From: Myoxocephalus aenaeus | Lineage: Eukaryota; Chordata; Actinopteri; Perciformes; Cottidae | Assembly: GCA_038501785.1 (NCBI GenBank) | Contig: JBAMJR010000070.1 | Location: 942,501 to 1,006,500 of the forward strand | Length of the DNA: 64,000 nucleotides | Direction: 5' to 3' | Part shown: one piece after another, positions 12,397-25,779 of the stretch | How the letters are laid out: every line of letters begins with the position of its first letter | Numbering within the stretch: position 1 is the first letter of the stretch | Made by a program: the position numbers and the translations under genes | Notes under the pieces: generated by a model | Database searches by the model: none | Seen by the model: the letters and a program-made list of their open reading frames with translations, nothing else | What the model was told of the DNA's origin: nothing

Positions 12397-14602
12397 TGTG
12401 TGTGTCGATGGTAATGTCACATACTTTAGCTTGCAGTTTGTGTGTAAAATGTGTGATAAATAATTCCTAAAGAGGTTTATTTAATCAAGAATATTTTTTG
12501 TAATTATTGTAATGTAAAGTTTTCGTGAATGAGCACTTCTTATTGAAAGACCTTTGCCCTGGCAGTCATGTTGGGCTAATTTTGCAAGCTATTGACCTAA
12601 GGGCAATGAAACTAACAAGCCATATAAACACACACACACACACACACTTCATTATCTAGACTGATAGTCTGTAACATAAATTATGATATATTTTGTTTTA
12701 CAGTGCTTTTTTAGGCGAGTGTATGCTTAAAGTGAACATCATATATATGAGAAAGCCCCATGTCACTGTATGGGGCGTTTTCATATATCTTAACCAGGAT
12801 TCAGTGATTGTTTCTTTCTCTCTTGGCCTTCAGCTCTGTTTCAGACCTCCTCCAGGAATGTGAGCGAGACCTTCCCTCTGGAGGTGACGATGGACTGGTG
12901 GTCCGACAGTTACTGGGTTATCATTGACTTGTGGTCTAAGTCTTGGCTCTTGTATGCAGTGGTCAACCTTTCTCCAAGGTAGCACGAGTGGTGTCTTTAT
13001 ACAATACAAGAACATAATGGAGTTTACCGGAACTTCTGTTGTAATTCTTAAGATGTCATTCCTGTTTTATTTGGCGACAGCTGTGCAGTTTAATACTACA
13101 GGTCCCAGAATTATCGGGGCAGCAAACACTTTTAAAATTTGTATTATATTTCCAGAAATTCAACAGAATGGTATAACTGGTGTATCAGTGCAATCAAATA
13201 AACTCATGTTATGGACAGACATATGTAGGCAACTTGAATCCAAGGCTGAATGGCGGATTCCGCCGCTATAATGAAAAATACCATAAAGATAAATACATAA
13301 TGTAAATACATTGAATGGCTTTTGCAGAAAAGGTTCTGACTGTAAATAGAACAGTTGGGTTTAATTTTCTGAAAACCTCAAGGATTATAAGTTTGAAGTG
13401 CTGTATGTGATCATAGTTCAGTGTTATTGTTCCATCTGCAGAAACGTTATTGGTCCTGAAATCCACCCCCCAGTATTTTATCTGATGTGGACCATGATTA
13501 ACATTGCAAGAATGTGCAGAATGCCTCTATGGGACAGACAGTAAGTAGAGCCAATTATCTTATAATGCCGCTCCCACAACTACAGCAACAAGTACAACTG
13601 TGTGCGCACAAGTAATACAAGATGCTGTTGCTTTCTGCAGCGATATAGTTGGAGCCGTCATACTTGCGTGGATACTCCCAGTCCTCAGCTTCTACATGCT
13701 CTACATGTCCTACTCTAACCTCAACAAGCACAAGGCCTGGTTATCCATTAACAACCCCCGTGTGATCGTGTGGACACGTTACCTGGTGAGGACGCTCATT
13801 TACTAAAGGACGTGAAAAATAAAAGCCATGTTAAATTGCCAAATATATTTGGAATACTTGGTGAAATTGACCATTTCATCATCATTACTTTTTCCCCATG
13901 TGTTTCTACATAAATGCACCTGTATTATCATGCGAGGCAGACCCAGAATGGTTTGGCAGTGTTTGCCTGGTGGTCTCTCCTGAACGCTGTGGTGGGTCTT
14001 GGCATCGTGCTCAAGTACAAAGCCTGTGTGCCGGACCCACTGATGAGCACCATGGTCCTCACCATAATCTCCTCGTGCACTATAATATGGTAAGGGCAGA
14101 AGAAGACGTAAAGGGATGCCTAATATCTAATTTAGCCTTTTATTTGTGAAGCAAAATGTATTTAATTAATAATGTTTTTATTTGAAAGAAATGATTGAAA
14201 ATGTTGCAGGTTCATCCTGCAGAGCTGCCTGCTAGCCAAGTACATGCGCTACACATTCAGTGTTTACACCATTCTCATCATGGGCCTGGGTGCAATGTTC
14301 ACCAGAAGCTACCGTTTCCATGATCTCGCGGAAAACACCATCTACTGTGGTAAAATGATGTCACTTTAGGGTTCAGATGCTGCATTTAACAACAAAAGCT
14401 GTCTTTTTTTTGTGGTTTACTCTGTCCTCTCTTATCTTTAGGTGTCCTGATGCTCCTGATGACCACCATGAGCTTGATCCATTTAATCTCTGCATGTTTG
14501 CACACGGATGAATCAAGCAAACCTGTTGCCAAGGACTGTGAGACAGTGTGGCACACTGACCTCAGAAGAGACAACGTCAAGAACGACTTCTGCAAAATCT
14601 GA
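12124..14602 (+). CDS. Gene B: tandem paralogue of gene A, 7 coding exons, 321 aa
   Basis: Coding exons: 12124-12250, 12834-12978, 13442-13540, 13641-13785, 13941-14089, 14210-14349 and 14442-14602 (966 nt). All introns are GT-AG, with the same phases as gene A (1,2,2,0,2,1). Exons 2, 4 and 5 are exactly as long as in A (145, 145 and 149 nt), and exon 5 opens with the shared TQNGLAVFAWW motif (VQNGVAVYATW in A). An in-frame ATG at 12064 would add 20 residues. I prefer 12124 because it places the first membrane segment about nine residues from the start, as in A. The product has about eight hydrophobic segments. The proline-rich TspO-like signature of A is replaced here by a tryptophan-rich stretch (MDWWSDSYW), so the ligand site may have diverged or been lost. 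The C-terminal tail of about 35 residues is charged and unlike that of A. Function unknown. Confidence 0.85.
12345..12405. repeat. (TG)n microsatellite in gene B intron 1
   Basis: About 60 bp of TG dinucleotides with one TTTG interruption, starting roughly 95 bp after the donor of exon 1. Confidence 0.97.
12743..12788. repeat. Short hairpin in gene B intron 1
   Basis: Two 19-nt arms (12743-12761 and 12770-12788) pair with two mismatches around an 8-nt loop (gtcactgt). The outer part of the stem is ATATATGA and the inner part GCCCCAT. It could be a small fold-back element or a small-RNA-like hairpin. Only the pairing is seen. Confidence 0.75.
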
Positions 14603-14916
14603 GTTCATGTGGAAAAAGAAAACAATCAAATGAATCAACTTACATCGTGCACTTTACAGTAATCACCAACAGGGGGCAGCCTATACTCGCTTCACACTGA
14701 GAATATGATGTGACCAACGTCGCTCTGTTGCACCAGAAGATGGCACAGTGGTTCAAGCTTGTAGAGAGAAAGTCTCGATATTGAGCATAAGATTCAAAAC
14801 CATGTTTCATCAATTCAAAAATCCAAAGGATTCAAAACAAATTAGAAGGATATTATCCAGTGTGGTTCATACTACTTTTGTTTCTTGAGGCCAAATTTGC
14901 CGTTGTTGTGGAAATG

Positions 14917-14926
14917 AATAAATAAA
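14917..14926 (+). terminator. Poly(A) signals of gene B
   Basis: Two overlapping AATAAA hexamers about 315 bp after the gene B stop codon, in an A/T-rich run. They give a 3' UTR of roughly 340 nt. Confidence 0.5.
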
Positions 14927-16206
14927 ATAAATTAATGAACACTTGAGCTCTTAGTATAAATTGAACCAAGGCCAAAAAAACAAAAACATAATTACTTGGG
15001 TGTTTCTTTTACCCATGACGATGACATTTTCTCAATTGGTGAAGCAACAAAGTTCATTTTAAACCCCTGTATGGCCTCTCCCACTCCCTGGCCCCATCTC
15101 TCCCTGCATCTGTGACATGATACAGAAGAGATAATCACACACCCAAGTTTACAAGTGCCCTCTAGCTCGATGCGGCTTTAAAAAACGTCCAATGGCTGTG
15201 AGCACGACCTTTGATGAGGATGCTGAGCTTCATAGAACCCGACCTCAGATGAAAGCAGTGGAGGGGGAAAAAAGACAACATACAATTAATGTCTCTATGG
15301 ATGGATATGGTGAACACACAGTCCAGTTCTTTTCACTGAGAAAAATAAATAAATGTCATGCAACATGGTCTTTTTGCCCTTATGTCAAACTATTATAGTA
15401 AGATGCAGACACAGTATTTCATTTCTTTTTATTATTTGGATTGAGAACAATAGATTAATTTACAACAAACTAGTCATAATGTTGCTGTTTGCTGCTGTTG
15501 GTGACGTGTTATTATGGTGTTTATTATTGGATTACAAAAGTGCCCAATGTTGTGGGTGGATATCTGTGACCTGGATGATAAACTCACACTGGCTATTTAT
15601 TTGACTGCCCCATTTGGGGGAAACTCAGAATGTTATTATCCTCATTAGGCTTCATAATGCAGAACTGATTCGCTTTCAGGGTCGCCGCAGAAAAAGACCT
15701 TGATGGAGCACACAGAAGTGGAAAATCACTGATTAAGAATCAGATCACTGTAATTTAGTTTTGTGTACATGTTTGAGGAAGTAATTCCTCTTCCAGAAAC
15801 ATTGATTTTGATGCAATATTACACTCCGCAGTAAATGTGGAATTACAGAGCTGCCTGCAGCGATGAGATTGTGTCTCAATAAGGAGGATTTTTCATTCAA
15901 GTTTGATTTAAACATATTATCCGATTGATAGGTTAATTCGTTTTAAATTTGAACATTCTTCTTTGTCTTCTATGAGCACACTAAATGGTTTTTGGAAAGT
16001 ATTTTGATATTTGATTAATCATTTAAAAGCTCAGTGTGTATGATTTTGGGAGATTTCTAACCAAGATAATCACCTGAAACTAAGAATCATTCTGTTTACA
16101 TTAGCTTAAAAATTGGCCCTATCTACATAGGGAGCAGGTCCTCTTTACGGGGGCTGCCATGTTGAAACTATGTTTCTACAGCAGTGATTCTCTAGTGGGG
16201 CGCGGA

Positions 16207-16831
16207 TAGTGATGGCGAGATGAAGCTTCCTGAAGCATTGAAGCTTTCCATCCAATTGGTTCGGTCATGGGCCGAAGCTTCATGGGGCTTCATTTGCTCT
16301 ACTGCGCCACCAAGTGGACATACATGTAAAACTTGTGTCTATCTTTATGATATAATGGCGGGGTCAAAATCAAAGGTGGAAACAAATTGGGAAAAAAGTT
16401 GTGATGTGACTGTGGGTCAGTGGTTAGATTACCCGTCTTTCAGTCAGAGGATCGGTGTTTCGAGCCTCGGCTCCGCTAGTCCATGTTGATGTGTCTATTT
16501 TTTTTTTTTTTTAAATAAGAACTTTTCCACAGTGCTGGGCTTTTTGAGACTATTTTGCCTGCTTTATAAAATACCCTTTCACAGGCACAGATGACGCTGG
16601 GGTACAGAGAGGAAGGGGGAAATCCATTGAGTTTCGCTGCCCCTTATTTCAAATCGCACCCACGAACCCACGAACCATTTTCTGAATCAGTCACGTGGTA
16701 CGGCCGGCTCGCGAGGCTTCGAACGTCACCACATACGTCATCGACACGAGCCTCGATACGCGCTTCACCAAAATCTACCTGGATTACTCGACACGCGCAT
16801 CGAAGCCTCGACACGAAAGGACACATCACTA
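16207..16831. mobile_element. Inner hAT-type non-autonomous element with perfect 8-bp TSD
   Basis: The ends are TAGTGATG and CATCACTA (8-bp terminal inverted repeat). The flanks are identical 8-mers, GGCGCGGA, at 16199-16206 and 16832-16839. The 625-bp body has no transposase frame, but its plus strand holds a tRNA-like stretch with a box-B-like gtttcgagcc near 16457-16468. It sits 25 bp inside the left end of the outer element, so it is the younger insertion. Confidence 0.85.
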
Positions 16832-16954
16832 GGCGCGGAGGTATTACAGGTGGGGCGCGGGGGGAGATGCAGATTCTTAAAAAAAAAAAATCCTTTACTA
16901 ATCCCACAGTCGGGAAATTATTGCACAATTATTTTACCCATCCTTAGTAATTAA

Positions 16955-17070
16955 GGGCTGCTGTGAAGCACTGAGACTTCAGTGTCTTGCTCAAGGACAC
17001 AACATGCAAACTATGGGGAGACCAGGGATCGAACCGGCGACCTTGTGGTTTCAGGATGACCACTCTCCCC
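16955..17070 (-). repeat. tRNA-derived SINE-like segment
   Basis: Read on the minus strand, it opens with a tRNA-like head containing a near-perfect RNA polymerase III box B (GGTTCGATCCC, 17025-17035). It continues into the fish-typical tail gtgtccttgagcaagacactgaa. It lies within the outer hAT-like element. It is not a functional tRNA because no full cloverleaf can be formed. Confidence 0.6.
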
Positions 17071-20000
17071 ATGAACACGATAACTTTACATAGTACAAAA
17101 GTACAAAGTACATGGACATAAAACGTCATTCATAAATACATGGCGAAATGCCAGTACTTTCATGGAAATGTTTACGTTGCTAACAGGTTACGCATGAGCA
17201 CGATTCTTGGCGTTTTGCTAAAAGCCGATCTCCGTGAGATCTCTGTGAGGTCGGCTTTTCTGCTGTTGCGTCTCTCAAAACAGAATATAGATCTAAGATC
17301 AACATTGAGCATGAATTGAGAGCGGCCGTATCAAATCTACAACCCCGTTTTAACATTTTTCTTCCTCCAAAGTGGGGCGTGACAGAAAAAGTTTGAGAAC
17401 CACTGTTCTAGAGTAACCCCAAACCCTGGGTCTAAAGAGGGAATTTCCCTGTTGTACGTTACCTGAAGGCCACTATAGTTCTCTGACATGCTTGGAAGGG
17501 AGCGGCGAGCAGAGCGGCGTTAAGTTGGATGCAGTCTTCCATTGTTGGACTGAATTTTGATAATAAATTAACCTTTTTGGTACATTTCAAGCAAAACATG
17601 TAAAAGTTAACTGGTTCCGGCTCCTCATATGGGAATATTTTTGGGGTTTGAACCATTTGCTGGACAAAACAAGACATTGTAAGATGTCACCTTTGGGGAC
17701 TTTTGTTTGTCATTGTCTGGTTAGTTGCAGCATCACTTTGGAAAGCCTCACTGAATTAAAATGGGAGAGGGATGAATTGGGAGAGTGCACTCACACTCAA
17801 GGTATTACAGTTAAACAGCTACATTTGCCCTTTGTGGCAAAATATAATACCTGTTATTCAGAGTAAACTCAGATTTTTTTTCTAAACTTCCAGCAGAAAG
17901 CCAATTCCAGTTGAGTCAGATAGTCTCGTAGTATTTACACCCCTAACAACATAATGCATCAGCTTTGATTAAATATAGCTCCGGCTTTGTACACTGTGTG
18001 CTCAGTGCTATTACGATGCAGCAGGGAAACATTCTCAAGCAAGAGCAGAAGATTACAGTCCCCCCATACCATTTACCACCCAGTATCAGATCAGGTCAAA
18101 CATTTCATTGAGAACTTCATTTCAACTATTCCCTCCCTGACAAAACAAATAGTTCCATTTGTATAAATACCAACAACTGTTAAAAGTAATTTAAAGATGT
18201 CCGGTGATAGCGTGTGTTAAGGGTGGCTGCCAAGTCCATTAAATTGCTTCCTGGATGTGACTCCTGCAATGTGGTGTTATCACATTTTTCCACCAGAGAA
18301 CTGAGGCCAAATCCTCCCTGGAGTAAAACACTGTGGGGAAAAGGCAGACGTGAAGGAGGAAACAGAGGTGTTTTACTGTCTGGCAAGCTTTTAATTGTTT
18401 CTATACTCTCCAAAGACATTTTTCTCCAAAAGAGAAATAACCTAGATATGCAAATGTGCATCAATTAATTTAATTCATATAATTATGCAGAGAAAAGAGA
18501 TTGGTTTGAGAAAAAGAAGTCCTACCTTGTGCCAAGTTGTCCTCCCTGCTTAAGCCCCCTCACTCTGCTGGGTACAGCTAAATTTAAATATCGAAGCATG
18601 CTCTGCAACGCAGATGAGCATCAATTATCTCTGACATTTGTGTGAGTGGTCTTAAGCCTTTTGGAATCAACTAACAGTGAGTTTGTGGAAGTTATCAATA
18701 CAAGTAGGTTTAAACGTAGTGACTAAATGCATAAACATGACCTTATGACCCCACTTTCAGTGCATTTTAATGCTTTAATTAGAAATACAGCTTAGCACAT
18801 GGCCTTTATGTGTGAGCTTGAGTTTTGAGATTTTGTTTGAAGTCTCCGTGAGCACAATTTATGCCTCATCAGCTGCACTGAAGTAAGTTTAATTAGAAGT
18901 TATTTTAAAACAAATTATGTGTGATCGGAATCAATGATTCTTTATTTTCAATACATTTTCAGAAGAAATGGCCTCAAAATGTCTTCTAAGAATCCCAATC
19001 TGCACGATAAAATTACAAAAAAGGTCATTGTAATATTTCCATTTTCAAAATATAAAAAAAAATCTGAAATGTCAACAGAAATAAAGAAAATGATCACCAT
19101 ATTCTGTTTAAATAACTTTTCACTCAAGAGGGTTTGATTCTTAAATTATAATTTGCAAATTTGTGCATTAATATATACACAAAGCATAAAAGAGATTTCA
19201 ATCAATTTCCAATCATCATTAAAAATGGTCTTTTATGATTTGTTAAGAAATTTACAGCATTGGTCATAATTATTCAAACAGTTGTTATATCTGTTATGTA
19301 AAATGTAGGTAATACATTGGCTAATTTCTCAGGAGTATTGTGGTTTCAGGTGCCTGACAACGTTCATTACACAAATTACAGTTTGCCTTGGAACTAAACC
19401 AAGACTGTGATGAACGGGTTTTGAATGAATATAGGCGATTGGTATTCAGAAAGTGTTTAACAGGGTGTATGCATTTCCAAAAAGCTGATCGGGCAACAAC
19501 AACAAGCACTAGGTTGACATATTGGCTTTTGCGGGAAGCAAACAAACTTCAACAATCCTCAGTATTACAACTGAGGCACAACTGTGGAAAGACAATTAGA
19601 ATATATGTAAATGCTTTGAATTAATTAATCCCATGGCACAGTAACACTAATTAGCTGCTAATCCCTGACTCCTATCGCTCCATATTTAAGACAAACCCAC
19701 TCAGTCCAGATGTGAGGACAGCAGACACCAAAGAGTGAAATCTGTAGGAATAATTATTACTTTAAATTGATGATTTTTTTTTAAAGCTGAGAATTGATAT
19801 AGTCTTCTAGGACACAAACCAAAAAGGAACTTGATGTTAATCAAAAGATATAGTCTTTAATTAACAGTTGTAATTAAGGGAGTAATCATTATAGAGAACA
19901 CATGCTTTAGTGGTCTGTAAAATACTTTAAAAAGATAGAAACACAATTATGTGTCACATATTTAGAGCGGAACAGCTGACAACGAATCAAAACTATCATA

Positions 20001-20809
20001 TGTCTACAGATTTTTCTTTGATTTCTGCATTGACTGCTTATTATATCTTTAGTAACTTACACCACTGGATAATTCTTGAACTACACTTGTTGATGTTCAT
20101 TTTGTTCCCTGCATTAAATGTGACTTGTGTGCACTAAGTTTGTCAATTGTGTATTGTATAACTGTCACATAATGTGTCAACACAAATTAACGAAACCCGT
20201 TTCCTTTCACTGACATTGTACATGGTGAACAAAGTCATTCTGACTCTGAAATAGTGGAAAAAGAACACACACGCCCAGAGGTTTATGAGCGCCGTGTCAA
20301 CAAGATGCAGAACAAAAGTGCCTGCAGACAAAGCACTGACGATGGCTTGTGCTTGAAATGCTGCAAAAATAAAATAAAAAGGAAAATATTGAGAGTGCAG
20401 CCTAGTTTCCTACTTGATTCTGAAATATTTAGATCATGTCAAAATAGAAGGACTCTTCATGCACAATACCAAGAAGTGTTGTGACTTTTTTTGTGCGTGA
20501 CTGTTTATAACAAACTAACAGACTTAAAAATTGTTGATAACGTGGAAGCTGCCATGACGATTGAATGCCAATAGGAAAGATAATCGTAACGCCTTCTGTC
20601 ACTGTTATCCAATTTGTCCGGGACTAAGTAAAGACATGTCTATGACCAAAGTTATATATAGTCCTGGCAACTGCACGGTGATGCCAAGCCAAGAAATGGT
20701 CCAGCAACCTCCCATTAAATCATGGTTGGACATTTTTACACTCAGAGATGAAACGAAAGAGATATAAAGTGACAATTAGTGAGTTTAAGAGGTGCTACAT
20801 GGCAGATTT

Positions 20810-20990
20810 ATTTACTTTCTGATGGAGCTAGCTACCTGTTTGCAGTCTTTGTGTTATGCTAAGCTAACTATTTCCTGGCTTTAGCTTCATATGCTGCCTA
20901 CATATATGAGAGTGGTATCAGTTTTATTTTCTAACTCTCTGCAAGAAGATGAAGAATCTTCTTCCTTAAAATGTCCAACGGCTACTTTGA
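20810..20990 (+). repeat. Percomorph dispersed repeat, copy 2
   Basis: It contains the characteristic order ctgtttgcagtcttt, gctaagctaac, tggctttagcttcatat, gagagtggtatc and ctaactctctgcaagaag. It is the most complete copy of the family in the window, in the same orientation as the other two. Confidence 0.65.
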
Positions 20991-23900
20991 ATAAAGATGG
21001 CTACATCTACACCTCTCACATCTTAAAGCATATACACATTGAAAGTCACAAACCTTCTTGAAGCAGACAGTCTCTTCTAATACGATTTTAGCAAGATGAT
21101 CAAACAGATGACCATCAGTAGGAAGAGCTGATTGCAGCAGCAGCATAAAACACAAAGCAGCCACTCAAAGGTTCAGATGTATTATCATATGAAGAACAGT
21201 AAAAGCAAGCTGCCCCATAAACCCACCGCATTGAGTTTAAATATTTATTGATTTCTTCGCTGAATAAGAAGTTTGTAGAGAAAATGTGACTGTGACCATC
21301 AGTGCATTGCGATGAGTTTCCATTAAGAAGCCATTCTTACAGGAAATTATCCAAAAGGGTTGTGTGCACAATGCAATCATGTTTACATCCCTAAAGCCAA
21401 TGTATAATTGTACTCTCTCAGCAACCCCGAAAAAAACAATGACAATAATCTCTCACCGAATCGGCGCTATTTGCATTTTGTAACTTTTCCAACTTTAACT
21501 GAATTATTTATTTATTTCCAGTACTGTATCTAACATACATTAGCTGTATAGTGGTCCATCTCTCTTTCTTTCTTTTTTACAAGATTTCTAAATGGAGTAA
21601 AAGTAACAGGGCGGAGTTTTAGCATAGAAAATACATGAAATGTAGCCACATGACATCAATGCTATGTCAATAGACTAAGAACACTATAGCACCATCAAGG
21701 GGCTCAACAAAACTATCTTAGAGCAAAAAACACATCTTCAAAATGATTTAGGTATAACAGGAATGTATGTTGAGGTTGACATCCTCATTCATACTTAAAA
21801 TATGATTTAAACGAGAGAGATAACGTACTTTTGATCTCCCATGGCCTTCAGGAGGCTCAAATGATTCCAGTTGATTGTGATTTATATAATGGCCTAAATT
21901 GAATGGGAATGTGTAAATTAACAGGATTAAGAGAAAACCTGGGGACATGAATACAAATTTAACCAACATATAAAACATTCCCGAAGAGAAACATGTATCT
22001 AAGATCTAAATTTGAAATAGTCACACAATAATACAAGAAAATAAATATTTTGGAAAGATTCTAATCATGAGATGTCATGGTAAGGTGTAGTGTTGTTGAG
22101 AGTGGGGAAAAGCTCAAATTCAATTTTTTCCATTTCTATGAAGGTTTTACATGATGTGTCTTCAAAATGTAATCAGGACAAAGGGCAGGACACTTTTCTT
22201 GATGATGACATGTATTATGCAGATACCATTCATGCATATTTATGCAAGCAATGTCCTGGGGACAGGAAAGGCACAGCCTCGGCGGAATGGCCCCAAAACA
22301 CTCACAATACAAAACATGAGTATTCATATTTCACCACTTGGCAAATCAACAGCAGAAAGGAATCTGAATTCACACGCCATCAACCAAAGAAAAAGAAGCT
22401 CAGCAAAAACAAATCAACAGCAGAATGAAGGGAAGTTATAGCAGAAAATTAGCAGCCAGCAGAATATGTGGGCCACAAACAGATTCAACAGAAAGCAATT
22501 TAACAACCAGCAACACCATGTTAGGCATTGAAGCAACACAAGCACTGACTTCACAGAGTCGATCCAGATGGTTCTCACCTTGTGAAGCAGAGATAGCATC
22601 TCTACCAAACTGCTACAGCGGAGACAATACAACTCCACTCCACCATATATGACTTTTCCTTACAAAGCCCTCCTGAAACATCATTATTGGACTGTTACAT
22701 TATCAGTACAACTGCAGAAGCAATATCAACACGTGTTTGTAGCAGTTTAACAATAGAGTCTGCAGCAGCAGACCTCCTGCCCAGCACCAACTCCCTCAGC
22801 AGGTTGGTGGAGACCAAAGCAGAGCTGGAAAGGCAGAGAATATTGGACTTGCATTCCCAATGCGGGCAGAAATATGACTCCAAGGTTGCTCTGTGTCTGC
22901 TAGATGTACAACCGTTGTTCACATGACATGTTCACCATATCCACTTTATAAATGATCTGTTAAATCGTGATGAGAATATTTCAGCCTGAACTGAATTTGT
23001 TATTCCAACTATGAGTGAAATGCATTTTCCACTAAATGCTCAATATGTTTTTAAAATGTTCAAAAATGAATTTTAATGTCATGGGGAATATTACTACAGC
23101 TAGAGGGAAGTGGAATCTGTTTGCGAGATATACATAGAATATGGTAAATAGCACTTTGTATACGCAGATGTTATTTTTGAAATAGTGCTGCAAGCTGTGT
23201 CAGTGTGGCTTGGTGTTTAATTTAAAATTCTATGTTATGTTAGATCAAATGAGGATAACAATAAAGCAAGGACTGGGGTGATGAAAACATAGACAGCTCC
23301 AGTCATTTCCAGGATCAAAACCTCAGCTCCAGTCTAAAACTTAGACTGAGAAAGAGCTGCAAAGGGCTGCACAATTAATCAAAACGTTATTAAAATTGCA
23401 CAATGACCTATTGTAATTGTAATAAAATTGAACAAGGACTCTCAGGACTCTCAACCAGGACAACAGTGTTCAAGATCGGTGTTTGTGTCCCAAAGTGTTG
23501 TCGAGTTATTTTGAACTGATGTTTGAGACATGTTTTCCATACTTATGTTATGTTGTCTACATTTTACTTAATTTACATACTTATTTTAAGCCCAACCATG
23601 ATGTTTTCTCAAAACCTAAGTGGTTTAGTTCCCTCAACCTAACTGCAGTCGTTACACAGAAACAAGGTGGCGCAAAATGACATTTGAAAAGCCTAAAATG
23701 CATTTGATGGACGGAGAGGAGGGGGCCTAAGATGTTGTGGTATTTATAGGTTGGAAGAAGACACATTCCTAAATGATATGTGTCATCTCTGACTTCATAT
23801 CAGGCCTATCAAACAGGGGAACACAAGGACCGTTATATCATCATTGTTTGGTGTCTGGCAAGGGATCAATTTCAAGTATCTGACTCATTTCACCCCAAAG

Positions 23901-24013
23901 GTCCAGGGTCTCTGATTGCAGCAAATTACAGACTAAAAGGCCCTTCATATTGTTGCACAAGTGCTCCCGGCACACTGGCTGGTGTCTGAGATGGCATGTG
24001 AATCACAGAGTTG

Positions 24014-24122
<109 letters not shown>

Positions 24123-25779
24123 GTCAGGGGCCAGCAGCCTCTATTGCTTTTTCCCCGCACTATTTATTTTTAACTGAGTGAGTTGAGAAGAGGTTTGCAG
24201 GAAAGCGGCCAAGGCCCCAGACACAAGAAAAGGAGGGAAATCAACATGCCCTGACAGCAAACTATACGAGCATGTGTACCCGCTACTGAACACGTAAATG
24301 TAACGGAGAGATGATTGAACCTTATGGTGTGAAGTCAAAGTGCCACCTAGCTGCAGTAGAGCAATATTATATGAGTTATTGTAATTCTAAACCACACTTC
24401 TCCATTGTTGTACTTGGAAATGCTAATGTCATTTTAAATAAATATGAAGCCTCTGCCTGTTTTACCTTGCCCGGTCCCTAGGAGCAGTAGATGGATGGCT
24501 CTTGTAAGAGTTTCCTGGCACATGACCTTGAGTGCTTTATTCATTTTCTTATTTTTAGGGCAATACCTCAGGCTATTCACTTAAAAGATGAGTCAGGGGA
24601 TCACTTGAGGCATAACATCTGAAATTAGACAATTTCCAGTCAAAAAGACTCCAACAGTTCATTAACTATTTAAATTAAAAATTCTTGTTGAAGAATAATT
24701 AAATTAAAATGATCAAATTAGCTTTTGTTTCATGTGTAAACTACTCTTTTCAATTATTCAAAAGATTATAGTTATTTAAGGTAGTTGGTGACAGGAGTCA
24801 GTCAAAAGACACCAGAATTGATTTCAAATTAAAGATGGCCAAAAATATCACTCTGCTAGATGTATGCTTAAGTCCAATGCTATGAGAAAACACCGCACTT
24901 TAAGAAGAAAAATGCAGAATAGATTATCATGCAGAATAATTCTGTGGTGAAGTTGAGATGCTCTGAAAAGTGATTTACACTAAATGCCATTTAACCACTT
25001 GATTTAAAAGCCTCATTCATGAAGATGATAAACTCGTTAAGAACAATTAGATTCCCCCCGGAGACTGTGAATTGGATCAATTTTACGATAAAATGCCAGT
25101 GGGTTCATCTTTTGATTCAATGACAACTTTAATGCCTTTCACTTTGGAAATTAAGTGACTAAAGATTTACAATTCATGCACTGACTCATTGTGTTTAGAA
25201 ATGCATTGCACTCAATGTGTCATCCTTGGAACGGTGTGAAGACTGAATACATCATCTGCATTGTGGTCACCCAAAATGAAAGAAGAGAGAGAGAGGCCAG
25301 AAAATCCCTCCCTGACTGATATGCTACATGTACTTATTTCATCTTACCTTTAAAAATATACCTTTAAATTGACAGGTATCAGGGGGAATATTTAAAAACG
25401 TATTATTCCCTCGAAAATTCCTTTTAAAGATTATTTTGCTTTTTATAAATACATAATTTCAGGAAGAAAAGGTGTTGTATGGGGACAGTGACACATGATA
25501 AAGTGTTGCCCTAACAATCTGTCCATTCTTCTTATATTACTCTGAAAAGAGCCTCTGGAGGAAAGACAACAAAAGCCTCATTCTGTCATTTACAGCTTCT
25601 TGAAATTCTTCCAACATAACAGACCACTGAAGTATTTCCAGTCTTGGCAAGTTCACAGCACCACGTGGGGTCAGAGCAATTTATCAAGATGATTGCTGTA
25701 CAATAAGGAAACCTCTGTCCGTCACATTATGTGCAACGCCTAAAAAAACAGCAGGCGTTTCAGGGAAGATGGAATGAAA

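Larger units (their letters stand above)
16182..17405. mobile_element. Outer hAT-like non-autonomous element, interrupted by a second hAT
   Basis: The left end is CAGTGATTCTC and the reverse complement of the right end is CAGTGGTTCTC (10 of 11 match), the usual form of hAT termini. Flanking 8-mers are TTCTACAG (16174-16181) and TTCTAGAG (17406-17413), 7 of 8 identical, as expected of an old 8-bp target duplication. It has no transposase. Removing the inner insertion leaves about 590 bp, which includes a SINE-like segment and a short hairpin at about 17219-17258. Confidence 0.6.

Noticed and set aside
17025..17035. Possible tRNA gene on the minus strand
   Set aside because: Box B is good, but there is no complete acceptor, D or anticodon arm and the 3' part is a known kind of SINE tail.
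22090..22926. Cluster of overlapping short frames rich in Ser, Thr, Asn and Gln
   Set aside because: They come from an A-rich, purine-biased stretch; no conserved motif, and the frames do not join through sensible splice sites.
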